From Lachnospiraceae bacterium (GTDB taxonomy: Bacteria > Bacillota > Clostridia > Lachnospirales > Lachnospiraceae): a stretch of DNA of 64,000 nt. Numbering within the stretch: position 1 is the first letter of the stretch; the number at the start of each line of letters is the position of its first letter. The stretch lies in NCBI GenBank assembly GCA_017395635.1, contig JAFQOE010000047.1, positions 98,696 through 162,695 of the forward strand, in the 5' to 3' direction. The notes under the pieces are model-generated. The model saw only the letters and a list, made by a program, of their open reading frames with translations. It was not told the DNA's origin and searched no databases. This document shows positions 1 to 9,655 of this stretch, piece after piece. A program made the translations under genes and the position numbers.

Positions 1-851
1 AAAAGATTATGAAGTACTTTTTTATTATTACGATATCTTTTAATCATTATATCAAATAGAGCATTACCATCATATATTGTAATATCCTGATTTTTGCCTT
101 TTATCGGACATGTTGTTTTAGTATTCTCTTTATATAGATAATCACTATAAAATTTGGCATGGTTCGGTTCACGCAAGCAAAACTGTTGTGAAATAGGCAT
201 AAAAAAAGTCTTTCCCGGATATATCGTCATTGCTGATTCAATAAGATACAATCCTTCAAATCCACATTCTCTACACCAATCATCAAATTTTTTGAACATC
301 TTTGTTTTTCCTTTGAATCTTGGTTGAAAAACAAGAAAAACCGGTTTATTGTCTATTTTTTCATATCTATCATCTTGAAAAAAAGGTAAGAGATATTCAA
401 AATGTTCTCTCCAATCATTTTCATCTCCATATGTTTGTTCTTGTAATACATTTTTTTTACCATCAATACTCTTATACCACGTATGATTAGCCCAACAAAA
501 ATAATATTTATGTTGAATTTCTTTCCACTTCAAAAAATTTTCTGCAGGTTTTTCCAACAACTTCTTTCCTTTAAAATAGTAATGATAATATACAAATCCG
601 TCCACACCATATTGCTTAGCCAAATCTGTCTGCCATTTTACCGTTGCATAATCCAACAAACAATAATAATTATTATTTAACGGCTCCTGCGGTTGATGAT
701 GTCCATCAAACAAAGATTTCGCATTTTTTGAATTTGTCCATTCTGTAAAACCATTTTCCCACCATGTATCATTCTCAGGAATTTGATGAAATTGTGGTAA
801 ATAATACGCAAACACCTTCAAATCAGATACCTCACTTTTATTATAGTTCAT
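1..851 (-). CDS. WbsX-like glycan-modifying protein, 3' end cut by the window
   Basis: 283 codons stay open from the ATG at 851 to the window edge, so the C-terminus is missing. The N-terminus carries [16 protein letters not shown] followed by GFTEWTN, the hallmark of the WbsX family, which has a glycoside hydrolase 99-like fold and is found in O-antigen and capsule loci. Later aromatic stretches such as FVYYHYYF and CWANHTW fit the same family. The ATG overlaps the stop of the upstream glycosyltransferase (ATGA), which indicates translational coupling in the polysaccharide operon. Whether WbsX proteins transfer or hydrolyse sugars is not settled, so no reaction is claimed. Family assignment is firm; the substrate is unknown. 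Confidence 0.85.
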   Translation of the reverse strand, partial: MNYNKSEVSDLKVFAYYLPQFHQIPENDTWWENGFTEWTNSKNAKSLFDGHHQPQEPLNNNYYCLLDYATVKWQTDLAKQYGVDGFVYYHYYFKGKKLLEKPAENFLKWKEIQHKYYFCWANHTWYKSIDGKKNVLQEQTYGDENDWREHFEYLLPFFQDDRYEKIDNKPVFLVFQPRFKGKTKMFKKFDDWCRECGFEGLYLIESAMTIYPGKTFFMPISQQFCLREPNHAKFYSDYLYKENTKTTCPIKGKNQDITIYDGNALFDIMIKRYRNNKKVLHNL

Positions 852-1819
852 CCAAAATTCTTATTTTGTTTGTACACCAACACAAACAACTTAAAACTAA
901 AACAAATAACCAATGCACTTCCCTTTAAATGCACTGCAACTCCTTTTGCCAAAAGATAATCTTTAATATTTCTTCTAAGAATCCCTTTAATCTCCGCCAC
1001 CCGTTTGTAATCTATATTATTTCCTTTTATCATAGCGGTAAGAATCCCCATTAGCTCAAGTATATACTTAGCTTTCAACTCTCTTTTTTTATCAGGGTAC
1101 ATCTTAATATATCGCTCTACATACTGCTTAACAACTACCACACCATTTTCAAATTCTACAGTATAACCATTGTTTGAAACACTACTTTTTCTTTGGACAT
1201 AATGATACTTACACTCTGTGCCGCATATCATTCCATTACTATTACTAATTGCATCACATTCATAAACATAATCTTCACAAACTTTCAATTTTTCATCAAA
1301 CATTATGTTTTTTATACATTCTACTGCAAACAATTTGGTACATAGCCATGCGTTTGTATCTTTCCCAACATGAAATGCAGCTAACGAATCCGCAACACCT
1401 AAATACTTATTATTCTTCATTGCAAATCCTACCGATGTCGATCCGGCTTCTGTTTCAAGCCATGCACCACATGAAACAATGAAGTACTGCGTTTGATTCA
1501 ATAATCCATGTAAATATTCATACATATCTGATTCAATCCAGTCATCCGCATCACAAAACGCCACATACTTACCCTTCACCAACGAAAGACCTATATTGCG
1601 TGCTTTCGACACACCTAAATTCCCCTGATGCACAACCTGAACTCTTTTATCTACTTTTGCATATTCATCACAAATCATCCCCGATTTATCGCTCGAACCA
1701 TCATCAATCAGTATAATTTGTAAATTCTTATATGTCTGATTAATTATGCTATCTAAACATTTTACTAAATAATTTTCAACATTATATACTGGTATGATTA
1801 TACTTATTAAATCATTCAT
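848..1819 (-). CDS. Family 2 glycosyltransferase
   Basis: A 323-residue cytoplasmic GT-A enzyme. The N-terminus has the GT2 nucleotide-binding start ISIIIPVYN (residues 6-13) and DDGSSD (39-44). A DAD metal-binding motif lies at 90-92 in VAFCDADDW. The C-terminal half is variable, as expected for the acceptor-recognising part. There is no long membrane segment apart from a hydrophobic tail. It lies 27 bp after rfbF and overlaps the next gene by 3 bp. It probably adds one sugar of the repeat unit; donor and acceptor cannot be read from sequence. Confidence 0.9.
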   Translation of the reverse strand: MNDLISIIIPVYNVENYLVKCLDSIINQTYKNLQIILIDDGSSDKSGMICDEYAKVDKRVQVVHQGNLGVSKARNIGLSLVKGKYVAFCDADDWIESDMYEYLHGLLNQTQYFIVSCGAWLETEAGSTSVGFAMKNNKYLGVADSLAAFHVGKDTNAWLCTKLFAVECIKNIMFDEKLKVCEDYVYECDAISNSNGMICGTECKYHYVQRKSSVSNNGYTVEFENGVVVVKQYVERYIKMYPDKKRELKAKYILELMGILTAMIKGNNIDYKRVAEIKGILRRNIKDYLLAKGVAVHLKGSALVICFSFKLFVLVYKQNKNFG

Positions 1820-1846
1820 TATCTTCCATCTCTTCCAAACAATTAT

Positions 1847-2617
1847 TCACCACAATTTCCAAGGTGCTTCCCCACTGGCCCATTCATCTTCTAAGTAATC
1901 CTTATCTCTCATGGTATCCATCGGATACCAAAAACCATCATGCTGATATGCTGCCATCTGACCTGCTTCCGTCAACTTTTCATACGGAACAGTTTCCAAC
2001 ATATATTGCTCGTCCAGATACGCTGCCACTTCCGGATTGAACACTGCATATCCCGCATTAACATAGGCCTGTTCTATTTTCGCTTTTTCCTTAAATGTTG
2101 TTACTAATTGCTTCTCCTCATCAATCTGAATCGTTCCCCATCTACCGGCCGGTTTCGCAGCGGTAATGGTAACAATTTTCCCCATCTTTTTATGAAATTC
2201 TAACAATTCAGGTATATTCACATCTGACACACCATCGCCATAGGTCATCATAAAAGGCTCATCTTTTGTATATTTTAATATCTGCCTAATTCTTCCCGCA
2301 GTCGGTGTATGTAATCCTGTATTCACAAGGGTTACTTTCCATGGCTCCGATGTATTCTGATGAATCGTTGTGTCATTATTCTTTAAATCTACAGTAATAT
2401 CCGATTCATTCATATAATAATCCATAAAATATTCTTTTATCATATGTCCTTTGTATCCACAACAGATAATAAAATCATTAAAACCATAGGAAGAATATAT
2501 TTTCATAATATGCCATAAAATTGGTCTTCCTCCAATCTCTATCATCGGTTTCGGACGTAAATGCGATTCTTCACTAATACGAGAACCCATTCCGCCTGCT
2601 AAAATTACAACCTTCAT
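1847..2617 (-). CDS. rfbF: Glucose-1-phosphate cytidylyltransferase
   Basis: A 256-residue sugar nucleotidyltransferase of the RfbF/DdhA type, which makes CDP-glucose from glucose 1-phosphate and CTP. Visible are the signature LAGGMGSR (6-13), RPKPM (21-25) and the metal-binding YGDG (126-129). Length matches the family (about 257). The start has an AGGAGG site seven bases upstream of ATG. It gives the first step for CDP-6-deoxy and CDP-3,6-dideoxyhexoses. The next two enzymes (rfbG, rfbH) lie earlier in the same operon, which supports the assignment over a dTDP- or UDP-specific enzyme. Confidence 0.95.
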   Translation of the reverse strand: MKVVILAGGMGSRISEESHLRPKPMIEIGGRPILWHIMKIYSSYGFNDFIICCGYKGHMIKEYFMDYYMNESDITVDLKNNDTTIHQNTSEPWKVTLVNTGLHTPTAGRIRQILKYTKDEPFMMTYGDGVSDVNIPELLEFHKKMGKIVTITAAKPAGRWGTIQIDEEKQLVTTFKEKAKIEQAYVNAGYAVFNPEVAAYLDEQYMLETVPYEKLTEAGQMAAYQHDGFWYPMDTMRDKDYLEDEWASGEAPWKLW

Positions 2618-2675
2618 GCTGATACCTCCTAATCACATGTCCAACATTCTCACAAACCACTTAACAGCATTCATG

Positions 2676-3623
2676 TTAACAATCTTTTTCATCAAAATTA
2701 AGTCTCTCTGATTCAATTACCAATGGTCGTTTCATAATCCTCTGATTAATGGTAATAATATACTCACCTAGCATCCCTATGAAAATCAATTGTACTGCAC
2801 CAATAAAAAACATTCCTATTGTGACCGGTGCCATACCTGCAATAAATGATTCCCAAAATATTAATTTATATATCAAGTACACAACACCAAGCACTCCACT
2901 AATTAACCCAAACAAAAAACCAAATAATGTACACAAACGTAAACCAATTTTAGTATAGGATGTAATGCTCAACATAGCTGCATCATACAATGTATACCAA
3001 TTATTTTTGGTTTTTCCTGCTTTTCTTTTCGGCTGTAGATAAGGGATTTCCTTTCTCTCATAGCCTAATTCCGCTACAATACCCCTTAAAAACGGTTTTG
3101 GATCATCCAATTGTCGCAACACTTCTACGAAACTCCTATCATATAACCCCGAACCGGTAAAATGTTCAATCTGATCCACTTCCGAAAACTTCTTAATGAA
3201 TTTGTAATACAAACTTCTAAGTGCGTACACTATTTTATTTTCTTCACTATTCGTTTTAATACCAATTACAATCTTATAACCATTTTCCCATTCCTTTACA
3301 TACTGTGGTATCAATTCAACCGGATCCTGAAAATCGCAAACCATAGTAATCACACAATCTCCCGTTGCTTGTAACATACCATAAAAAGGCGAATTAAATT
3401 GTCCAAAATTCTTCGCATTCAAAATTGCTTTTACCCTTTTATTTCTTTCACACATACCTTTTAGTAGCTCTCTTGTTCTATCAGTAGAATAATTATCAAT
3501 AAATATAACCTCATAATCATATTGGCTACATTTTTTCTGCAACACATCTATCACTGCAACACAGATTGGTTCTACATTATCTTCTTCATTATAACATGGT
3601 ATTAATACACTAATTTTTTTCAT
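2676..3623 (-). CDS. GtrB/DPM1-like polyprenyl-phosphate glycosyltransferase
   Basis: A 315-residue GT2 enzyme with an N-terminal catalytic domain (SVLIPCYNEEDN at 5-16, CDFQD at 96-100) and two C-terminal membrane segments at about 230-255 and 264-288. This layout is typical of GtrB and related enzymes that load a sugar onto undecaprenyl phosphate at the inner face of the membrane. Its start lies inside the 3' end of the upstream SDR gene (14-bp overlap), preceded by AAGGA. A GT-C enzyme able to use such a lipid-linked donor starts the operon (GTG at 11438), so the two may work as a pair. The sugar is unknown. Confidence 0.88.
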   Translation of the reverse strand: MKKISVLIPCYNEEDNVEPICVAVIDVLQKKCSQYDYEVIFIDNYSTDRTRELLKGMCERNKRVKAILNAKNFGQFNSPFYGMLQATGDCVITMVCDFQDPVELIPQYVKEWENGYKIVIGIKTNSEENKIVYALRSLYYKFIKKFSEVDQIEHFTGSGLYDRSFVEVLRQLDDPKPFLRGIVAELGYERKEIPYLQPKRKAGKTKNNWYTLYDAAMLSITSYTKIGLRLCTLFGFLFGLISGVLGVVYLIYKLIFWESFIAGMAPVTIGMFFIGAVQLIFIGMLGEYIITINQRIMKRPLVIESERLNFDEKDC

Positions 3624-4536
3624 ATGAATCCTTCTCTCTCACCCATTTGATTGTTTCTTTTATTCCATCAATAAAGTTTGTCTTCACAGTAAATCCCGTA
3701 TCTTTACACAAATCCGATATATCTGCACACAAGTGCATGACTTGATCTTTTGAATATGGTATTTTCCCTATATCAACTTGCAAATCAGAGGATATAACAT
3801 TACGTATATCAATAATATAATCTCTTAATAGTCGTGTTTGTCCACTTCCTAAGCAATACACCTTTCCATCTTTTCCTTTTTCTGCAATTAAACACAACGC
3901 TTCTGCAGCATCATCACAGTACAAATAGTCCCATTCTTGCTCCCCTTTTGTAAACTCAGGAACTTCACCATTTAGCAATTTGTGAATCTCTGTCATAATC
4001 ATCGTATTGTCTCCATCATATGGACCAAATATGCTAAATATTCGTGACCATATAAAACGCATATTCAATTCATTACACAACACTTTCCCCATCTGTCCTG
4101 CACATAATTTAGCAAAGCCATAACCTATCATAGGAAATGTAGGAGAATTGGGCGACAGCGGAACATCCGATGGGCCATACTCCGCCTGAGAACCTGCGCC
4201 TATAAAAGTATGACAGCCAACTCTTTTCGCAGCATGTATTGCATCCAACAAATATGTAACATTACGATTCTGCATATACATATCATTCCTTCCGGAACCG
4301 GAAGCTCCACACCACGCCAAATGAAACCATATATCATAACTCTCTTCTAATACTAAGGAATTATACTCGCTAATATCTTTTTCTATAATTTCAAGTAAGG
4401 GATGCTTCGGCAACCATTCTTTTCGAACAGATTGTGGATTCACAATTGCCAACACAAAAATATTATTCTTTATACATCGTCTTATTAATGCCATTCCAAT
4501 TGTGCCGGTTGCACCAGTAATAATTACTTTGTTCAT
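3610..4536 (-). CDS. NAD-dependent epimerase/dehydratase (extended SDR), possible branched-sugar ketoreductase
   Basis: A 308-residue extended short-chain dehydrogenase/reductase. The Rossmann motif GATGTIG is at 8-14 and the catalytic Tyr-x3-Lys is YGFAK at 139-143. An in-frame GTG at 4557 overlaps the upstream stop, but the ATG at 4536 has AAGGAG six bases away, so I take the ATG. It directly follows the ThDP enzyme. In the yersiniose pathway a reductase (YerF) reduces the keto group left after the two-carbon branch is added. By position this SDR is the candidate for that step, or it could modify another CDP-sugar. The exact reaction is inference. Confidence 0.85.
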   Translation of the reverse strand: MNKVIITGATGTIGMALIRRCIKNNIFVLAIVNPQSVRKEWLPKHPLLEIIEKDISEYNSLVLEESYDIWFHLAWCGASGSGRNDMYMQNRNVTYLLDAIHAAKRVGCHTFIGAGSQAEYGPSDVPLSPNSPTFPMIGYGFAKLCAGQMGKVLCNELNMRFIWSRIFSIFGPYDGDNTMIMTEIHKLLNGEVPEFTKGEQEWDYLYCDDAAEALCLIAEKGKDGKVYCLGSGQTRLLRDYIIDIRNVISSDLQVDIGKIPYSKDQVMHLCADISDLCKDTGFTVKTNFIDGIKETIKWVREKDSYEKN

Positions 4537-4556
4537 CCCATTCTCCTTAATTTTCA

Positions 4557-6356
4557 CTACTTCATTTCATATAGTGGAATAATCATGTTACTTCTAAATT
4601 CTTCTTCCGGCAACGGAGGATTCAAATACTCCAATGGTAATGACTCCATCTGTCCGTCGCTTCGTTTGTAACTTACCTGTTTCGGAAAAACCGCCTGATC
4701 AATCGAAACCATAACTTCACATATTACAGGACCACTTTCTTCCAACACCCATCTAACCTTTTCAGCCAATTCTTCATTATAATCAATTCGAATATGCTTT
4801 AATTTATATGCACCTGCAATATCTGAAATATTAGGAATAGATAGATTAGAATCCTCGTTACAAGCCACATAATGTTCTGCAAAAATATTCTTCTGCGTTC
4901 CTTTTATCTGGGCATATCCTCTATTACTAAGCACAAATATCTTAATTGGCAACTGTAATCTGCGAATGGTTTCTAATTCTTGTATATTCATCTGGAAACC
5001 ACCATCCCCCTGTACAGATACTGTTCTTTTTCCATCACTTGCCAAACAAGCTCCTATTGTAGAAGGAAGACCATAGCCCATAGACGCAAGACCTTTTGTT
5101 GTGAATACTCTCTGCCCACATTTCACACGAAATGTCTGCATGGATACATCAATGCAGCTTCCTGAGCTTCCAATTACAAAAATATCATCTTTAGTTAACT
5201 GATCTGACAATGTATCTAATAATGCATATGTATTCACATAATCCTGCTGGTTCCACTTATCTTTTGTCATAATTGGATATTTCTTTTTCAAGTTAGTTGC
5301 ATATTCTATCCATGAAGAATAATCTTTCTTCTGTATTTTATCTTTTTGTCGTAACAACTCATCAAGAAATTCTTTAGCATCTGCACATATCTTAATGTCT
5401 GGTCTTACATTTACTTTATTGAGTTCATTTTCATCAATATCTACCATTATTTTCGTTGCGCATCTTGCGAAACCATCAAAATTATATCCCGTCTGTAACA
5501 AATTCAATCTTGTACCAATTGACAAAAAGAAATCCGAATTCTGTTGTACAAAATTCGCATATCTTTGACCTAATCCACCCGGTCTTCCGAAATAAAGAGG
5601 ATAATCTTCTTCTATCAAATCAATACCATTCCATGTTGTGACAATCGGAATCTTAAGTTCCTCTATCAGTTGTCTAAACTCTTTTATTCCATCTGCCATT
5701 CTGATACCATTTCCAGCCATAATAACCGGTCGTTCTGCTTTATTAAATGCTTCTATTACCTCACTGACTTTTTGTTTCAAATCAGTTGAGGATGGTAAAA
5801 TAGAAGGTGAAAAACCTACAAGGTTGTTTTCGTCAATCATACTAGCTTGAATATCTAACGGAATATCAATCCAAACCGGACCTTTTCGACCATTCATCGC
5901 TTCGTATAGTGCTCGATCAAGATGGTATTTAATACTCATTGGATCCGTAACCATTACTGCATATTTTGTAATAGGTTTCACTACCGAAATAATATCTAAT
6001 TCCTGCATTCCCATCTGTCTCAAATGTTGATCACCAATCTGATCCGCTATCTTCACTTGCCCTGATAGAATCAGTACAGGTGTCGATTCAATATAAGCAC
6101 CAGCTACACCGGTAATTGCATTGGTTCCACCCGGACCAGTCGTAACCATAACTAATCCCAACCTGTTATTTACCCTTGCATATGCTTCTGCTGCAATTGC
6201 ACATGCCTGTTCATGCAGACAACACACATACTGAATCTTCTCACTTTTCCCAAGAGAATCATTCAAGTGCATCGCACCACCACCAGGTATCATAAACATA
6301 TGTCTAATATCCAATTGTTCTAAATATTTGATTACATAATCCGATAATTTTATCAA
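4557..6356 (-). CDS. ThDP-dependent enzyme, acetolactate synthase/YerE type
   Basis: A 599-residue enzyme with the three-domain fold of acetolactate synthase. The catalytic Glu that activates the cofactor is in LHEQ (Glu49), GPGGTNA follows shortly after, and the C-terminal ThDP motif runs from GDG (450-452) to N478. TTG start behind GAGGTAG. Among CDP-3,6-dideoxysugar genes the best match in role is YerE, a ThDP/FAD enzyme that decarboxylates pyruvate and adds the acetyl unit to C4 of CDP-4-keto-3,6-dideoxyglucose. There is no regulatory small subunit (ilvN) nearby, which argues against branched-chain amino acid synthesis. Enzyme class is firm; the sugar acceptor is inferred. Confidence 0.85.
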   Translation of the reverse strand: MIKLSDYVIKYLEQLDIRHMFMIPGGGAMHLNDSLGKSEKIQYVCCLHEQACAIAAEAYARVNNRLGLVMVTTGPGGTNAITGVAGAYIESTPVLILSGQVKIADQIGDQHLRQMGMQELDIISVVKPITKYAVMVTDPMSIKYHLDRALYEAMNGRKGPVWIDIPLDIQASMIDENNLVGFSPSILPSSTDLKQKVSEVIEAFNKAERPVIMAGNGIRMADGIKEFRQLIEELKIPIVTTWNGIDLIEEDYPLYFGRPGGLGQRYANFVQQNSDFFLSIGTRLNLLQTGYNFDGFARCATKIMVDIDENELNKVNVRPDIKICADAKEFLDELLRQKDKIQKKDYSSWIEYATNLKKKYPIMTKDKWNQQDYVNTYALLDTLSDQLTKDDIFVIGSSGSCIDVSMQTFRVKCGQRVFTTKGLASMGYGLPSTIGACLASDGKRTVSVQGDGGFQMNIQELETIRRLQLPIKIFVLSNRGYAQIKGTQKNIFAEHYVACNEDSNLSIPNISDIAGAYKLKHIRIDYNEELAEKVRWVLEESGPVICEVMVSIDQAVFPKQVSYKRSDGQMESLPLEYLNPPLPEEEFRSNMIIPLYEMK

Positions 6357-6374
6357 TATTACTACCTCAATTCT

Positions 6375-7196
6375 CTATTCTGCCACTGAAAACTCATGAT
6401 ATTTTATAAGTTCCTCAATCAAATCATTTTTAATTGTAGTACTCTCATATCCACCCTTTACATCCATTTTACGAAGCAGATATTCCATCGTCAAATTACC
6501 ATCTCTCCATTTTCCGCCTAAGCCCAAATGAGTTACATCCATATAATCTGCTCCTTGTTCAAGTGCCAAATCTGCCAATTCCTCCGCTGTTCCATTTTTG
6601 TCATGGAGATGAACACCAACCTTAATATTTTCATCGTGACAAAGTGCTATTGTATTAATTATATAGTCTTTTGTCATCACACTTTCTGTATCTGCAAATT
6701 CCACCGATTCCACACCCATTTCCTTTGCAAATCGAACAAATTCTTTATTTTTTTCCATCGTATTGTATCCAGCACTAGTATAATTGATAAAGACCTCATA
6801 ACCAAGTTTTTTAGATAATTCAACATGCTCAGCCAAAACCAAAAAATCGGTTTCGTGTGAACGTGTAAGAATACGAATCGTATCAATAATACTCTCTTCT
6901 TTAGGCAATAATTCTGATAATGGGCGTTGTATATCCCTCATAGCAGATAATTTTGTAATATTTTTCACATTTTTAAATGTATCTTTGATTTCCTGATTCC
7001 TAATACTACAATATCTAAAATTCCCTTTTCCCGGATCTGCCTCTTCGCTATGAAAAAAACCCAACTCTACATAATCAATACCTTTTCCCAAGGCAAATTT
7101 ATATACTTTTTTTGCAAATTCATCACTATAGTACCAGCCAGTCTGATAACCCACTTCCCTCAGTGTGCAATCAAAAATTCTGACATTATTAATCAT
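6375..7196 (-). CDS. DRE-TIM metallolyase-family aldolase in a sugar cluster
   Basis: A 273-residue protein with the HMG-CoA lyase/4-hydroxy-2-oxoacid aldolase barrel. The DRE-type motif FDCTLRE is at 8-14 (Asp9, Arg13, Glu14), the metal-binding HLHD at 196-199, and FADTES at 167-172. It lacks the extra C-terminal domains of isopropylmalate or citramalate synthases and is shorter than dedicated 4-hydroxy-2-oxovalerate aldolases. It sits 18 bp before the ThDP enzyme and after rfbH. Family members handle pyruvate-derived 2-oxoacids. It may therefore make or cleave the 2-oxoacid used by its neighbour, or act on the branched sugar itself. The substrate is unknown. Confidence 0.82.
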   Translation of the reverse strand: MINNVRIFDCTLREVGYQTGWYYSDEFAKKVYKFALGKGIDYVELGFFHSEEADPGKGNFRYCSIRNQEIKDTFKNVKNITKLSAMRDIQRPLSELLPKEESIIDTIRILTRSHETDFLVLAEHVELSKKLGYEVFINYTSAGYNTMEKNKEFVRFAKEMGVESVEFADTESVMTKDYIINTIALCHDENIKVGVHLHDKNGTAEELADLALEQGADYMDVTHLGLGGKWRDGNLTMEYLLRKMDVKGGYESTTIKNDLIEELIKYHEFSVAE

Positions 7197-7248
7197 CTGT
7201 ATTTCCTCCTGTTATCTTAATCCGATACAAATCGCTACCAGACTTTAG

Positions 7249-8592
7249 TTAAATCAATTCCGTCACTGCACTCTTCAACGTAGCAATCATATAGTCAAGC
7301 ATTGTATGATTCATACCCGGGTATACCCCAATCCAAAAGCTATGCTTCATAATATGATTAGTCACTTCCAAAGAACCAACCTGTCTATATCCTTTTCCGG
7401 TTAATCTCATTTCATCAAAGCAAGGGTGTTTAATGAGATTGCCTGCAAACAACATTCTGGTTTGAACTCCATGACTCTCCAAATAGTCAACAACCCGATT
7501 GCGTTCAACCCCATCTTTACATGTAATCAAATAACCAAACCAGCTTGGATTCGAATCCTCACATGCCTTCGGTAATATGAATTTATCCTGCACTCCACTT
7601 AAGTGACTTGTTAAGTAAGCAAAATGTTCACGTCTCTTTTCCACAAATTCAGGAATCTTTTCTAACTGTGCGCACCCAATTGCGGCCTGCATATCGGTTG
7701 CTTTCAAATTATACCCAAAATGCGAATACACATACTTATGATCATATCCTCTTGGCAATTCTCCATATTGTCCTTCATATCGATGTCCACACTGATTGTC
7801 AACACCGGATGGACAACTGCAATCTCTACCCCAATCTCGCATAGAACGAATAATTTTGTGAAGTAAAGGATTGTTTGTATATACTGCTCCTCCTTCACCC
7901 ATAGTCATATGATGTGGTGGATAAAAACTCGAAGTTCCAATGTCCCCAATTGTGCCTGTTTTATAAGCGACACCATTCAGTATATACTCTGAACCTAACG
8001 CATCACAATTATCTTCAATCAACCATAGTTTGTGTTTATCACAAAACTCTTTTACCGTCTTCAAATCAAAAGGATTGCCTAAAGTATGTGCCAACATAAT
8101 TGCCTTCGTCTTTGAAGAATATGCTTCTTCTAACATATTCACATCAATATTATATTGAGGAATTGTCACATCCACAAACACCGGAACTGCACCATACTGT
8201 ATAATCGGTGCCACCGTGGTCGGAAAACCACAAGCTACTGTAATGACTTCGTCTCCCGGTCTGATTTGTCTCTCTTTTAGCAATGGTGATGTCAAGGTCA
8301 TAAAGCCTAACAAATTGGCAGAAGATCCCGAATTAACCAAGGAACAATATCGAATTCCAAGATACTTTGCTAATTTCTCTTCAAACTCTTTTGTGTATCT
8401 TCCGGAGGTCAACCAAAACTCTAACGAAGAATCCACAAGTTTCATCATTTCTTCCCTGTCATAGACACGCTTGGCATAAGCAATACGTTCTCCCATCTGA
8501 TACTCACTTTGATTATGAAATTTATCGCAGTATTCACCAGCTAATTCAACCACATATCGTCTTGCTTCTTCTTCTGTCATTTGTTCAAACAT
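7249..8592 (-). CDS. rfbH: CDP-4-keto-6-deoxyglucose 3-dehydrase (E1/DdhC)
   Basis: A 447-residue PMP- and [2Fe-2S]-dependent dehydrase that removes the C3 hydroxyl of CDP-4-keto-6-deoxyglucose. The aminotransferase-fold Lys is replaced by His in FYPPHHMTMGEGG (His227-His228), as in characterised E1, so it cannot act as a normal transaminase. The cysteines expected for the iron-sulfur cluster appear in DCSCPSGVDNQC (258, 260, 268), with another at residue 307 in IGCAQ. The reductase partner (E3/DdhD) is not in the window. The start codon overlaps the end of rfbG. This is the committing step to a 3,6-dideoxyhexose. Confidence 0.94.
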   Translation of the reverse strand: MFEQMTEEEARRYVVELAGEYCDKFHNQSEYQMGERIAYAKRVYDREEMMKLVDSSLEFWLTSGRYTKEFEEKLAKYLGIRYCSLVNSGSSANLLGFMTLTSPLLKERQIRPGDEVITVACGFPTTVAPIIQYGAVPVFVDVTIPQYNIDVNMLEEAYSSKTKAIMLAHTLGNPFDLKTVKEFCDKHKLWLIEDNCDALGSEYILNGVAYKTGTIGDIGTSSFYPPHHMTMGEGGAVYTNNPLLHKIIRSMRDWGRDCSCPSGVDNQCGHRYEGQYGELPRGYDHKYVYSHFGYNLKATDMQAAIGCAQLEKIPEFVEKRREHFAYLTSHLSGVQDKFILPKACEDSNPSWFGYLITCKDGVERNRVVDYLESHGVQTRMLFAGNLIKHPCFDEMRLTGKGYRQVGSLEVTNHIMKHSFWIGVYPGMNHTMLDYMIATLKSAVTELI

Positions 8593-9655
8593 TCAATAGT
8601 CCCCCAATCTGTCTATCCGTAACTTCTATCATATTCATACCGGTATAATATGCTTTATACCATTCCACCGTCTTTTGAACCGCCTCTTCCACTGTCCAAA
8701 ATGGTTTCCAATCAAATGTATTCTTTAACTTCGTACAATCCAACTTCAAAAATCCTGCCTCATGCGGTCCACCGTCATGCTGATTCACCCACTTCACATC
8801 ATCACCCCAGTATTGACAGAACAAATCAGCCAACTCCCCTGTTGTGATACAACTCTCATCATCCGGACCCACATTATAGCTCCCCTGTTTACTTCTGTCT
8901 TCATACTGCTCCTTCGCAATCAGCAAATATGTATATAAAGGTTCCAAAACATGCTGAAACGGTCGAATGGAATACGGATTACGCAATACAATATCCTTTC
9001 CTGCAATGACAGCTCTGTAACAATCCGGAACAATTCGATCCTTCGCAAAATCTCCACCACCAATAACATTACCGGCTCTTGCGGTAGATACTGCAACATC
9101 CATTTCGCCTAAAAAAGAACGAACATAACTGTGCGTCACCAACTCTGAGCAGGATTTGCTATTAGAGTAAGGATCATTCCCATTCAAATACATGTCTTCC
9201 GTAAACGGAATCTCTGTCTCATCATTTTGATACACCTTATCTGTTGTTACATTGACAAAAGAACGTACACAAGCATTCTTTCTTATGCACTCACATACAT
9301 GTACCGTACCCATTACATTCGTCTCATAGGTATATAACGGATTCTGATAGGATTCCCTTACAATTGGTTGTGCGGCAAGATGAAATACTATTTCCGGCTG
9401 AAACTTCTCAAAAACCATACTCAATTCCTGAAAATCGCGTATATCACCTATATACGTATTCACAGATGAATTCTGTCCCAAAATCGTATAAAGTGCCGGA
9501 GTTGTTGGTGCCTCTAAACTATACCCTTGTACAATCGCTCCGAAACGCTGTAGCATCTGACACAACATAGCACCTTTAAAACCGGTATTTCCGGTCACAA
9601 ATACCTTTTTATCCTTATAAAATTCGATTAGTGATTTTGCTTTATGGATTGACAA
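8585..9655 (-). CDS. rfbG: CDP-glucose 4,6-dehydratase
   Basis: A 356-residue extended SDR that converts CDP-glucose to CDP-4-keto-6-deoxyglucose with bound NAD. Visible are the Rossmann motif GNTGFKG (22-28), TTDK (137-140) and the catalytic YSNSK (163-167). The start is TTG, with GGAGG eight bases upstream, inside the 3' end of the GT-C gene (14-bp overlap). Together with rfbF and rfbH it gives a complete route from glucose 1-phosphate to the CDP-3,6-dideoxy-4-keto intermediate, apart from the rfbH electron donor. Confidence 0.95.
   Translation of the reverse strand: MSIHKAKSLIEFYKDKKVFVTGNTGFKGAMLCQMLQRFGAIVQGYSLEAPTTPALYTILGQNSSVNTYIGDIRDFQELSMVFEKFQPEIVFHLAAQPIVRESYQNPLYTYETNVMGTVHVCECIRKNACVRSFVNVTTDKVYQNDETEIPFTEDMYLNGNDPYSNSKSCSELVTHSYVRSFLGEMDVAVSTARAGNVIGGGDFAKDRIVPDCYRAVIAGKDIVLRNPYSIRPFQHVLEPLYTYLLIAKEQYEDRSKQGSYNVGPDDESCITTGELADLFCQYWGDDVKWVNQHDGGPHEAGFLKLDCTKLKNTFDWKPFWTVEEAVQKTVEWYKAYYTGMNMIEVTDRQIGGLLNV

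Noticed and set aside
4557..6356. Biosynthetic acetolactate synthase (ilvB)
   Set aside because: No ilvN or other branched-chain amino acid gene nearby; it is embedded in a CDP-sugar operon.
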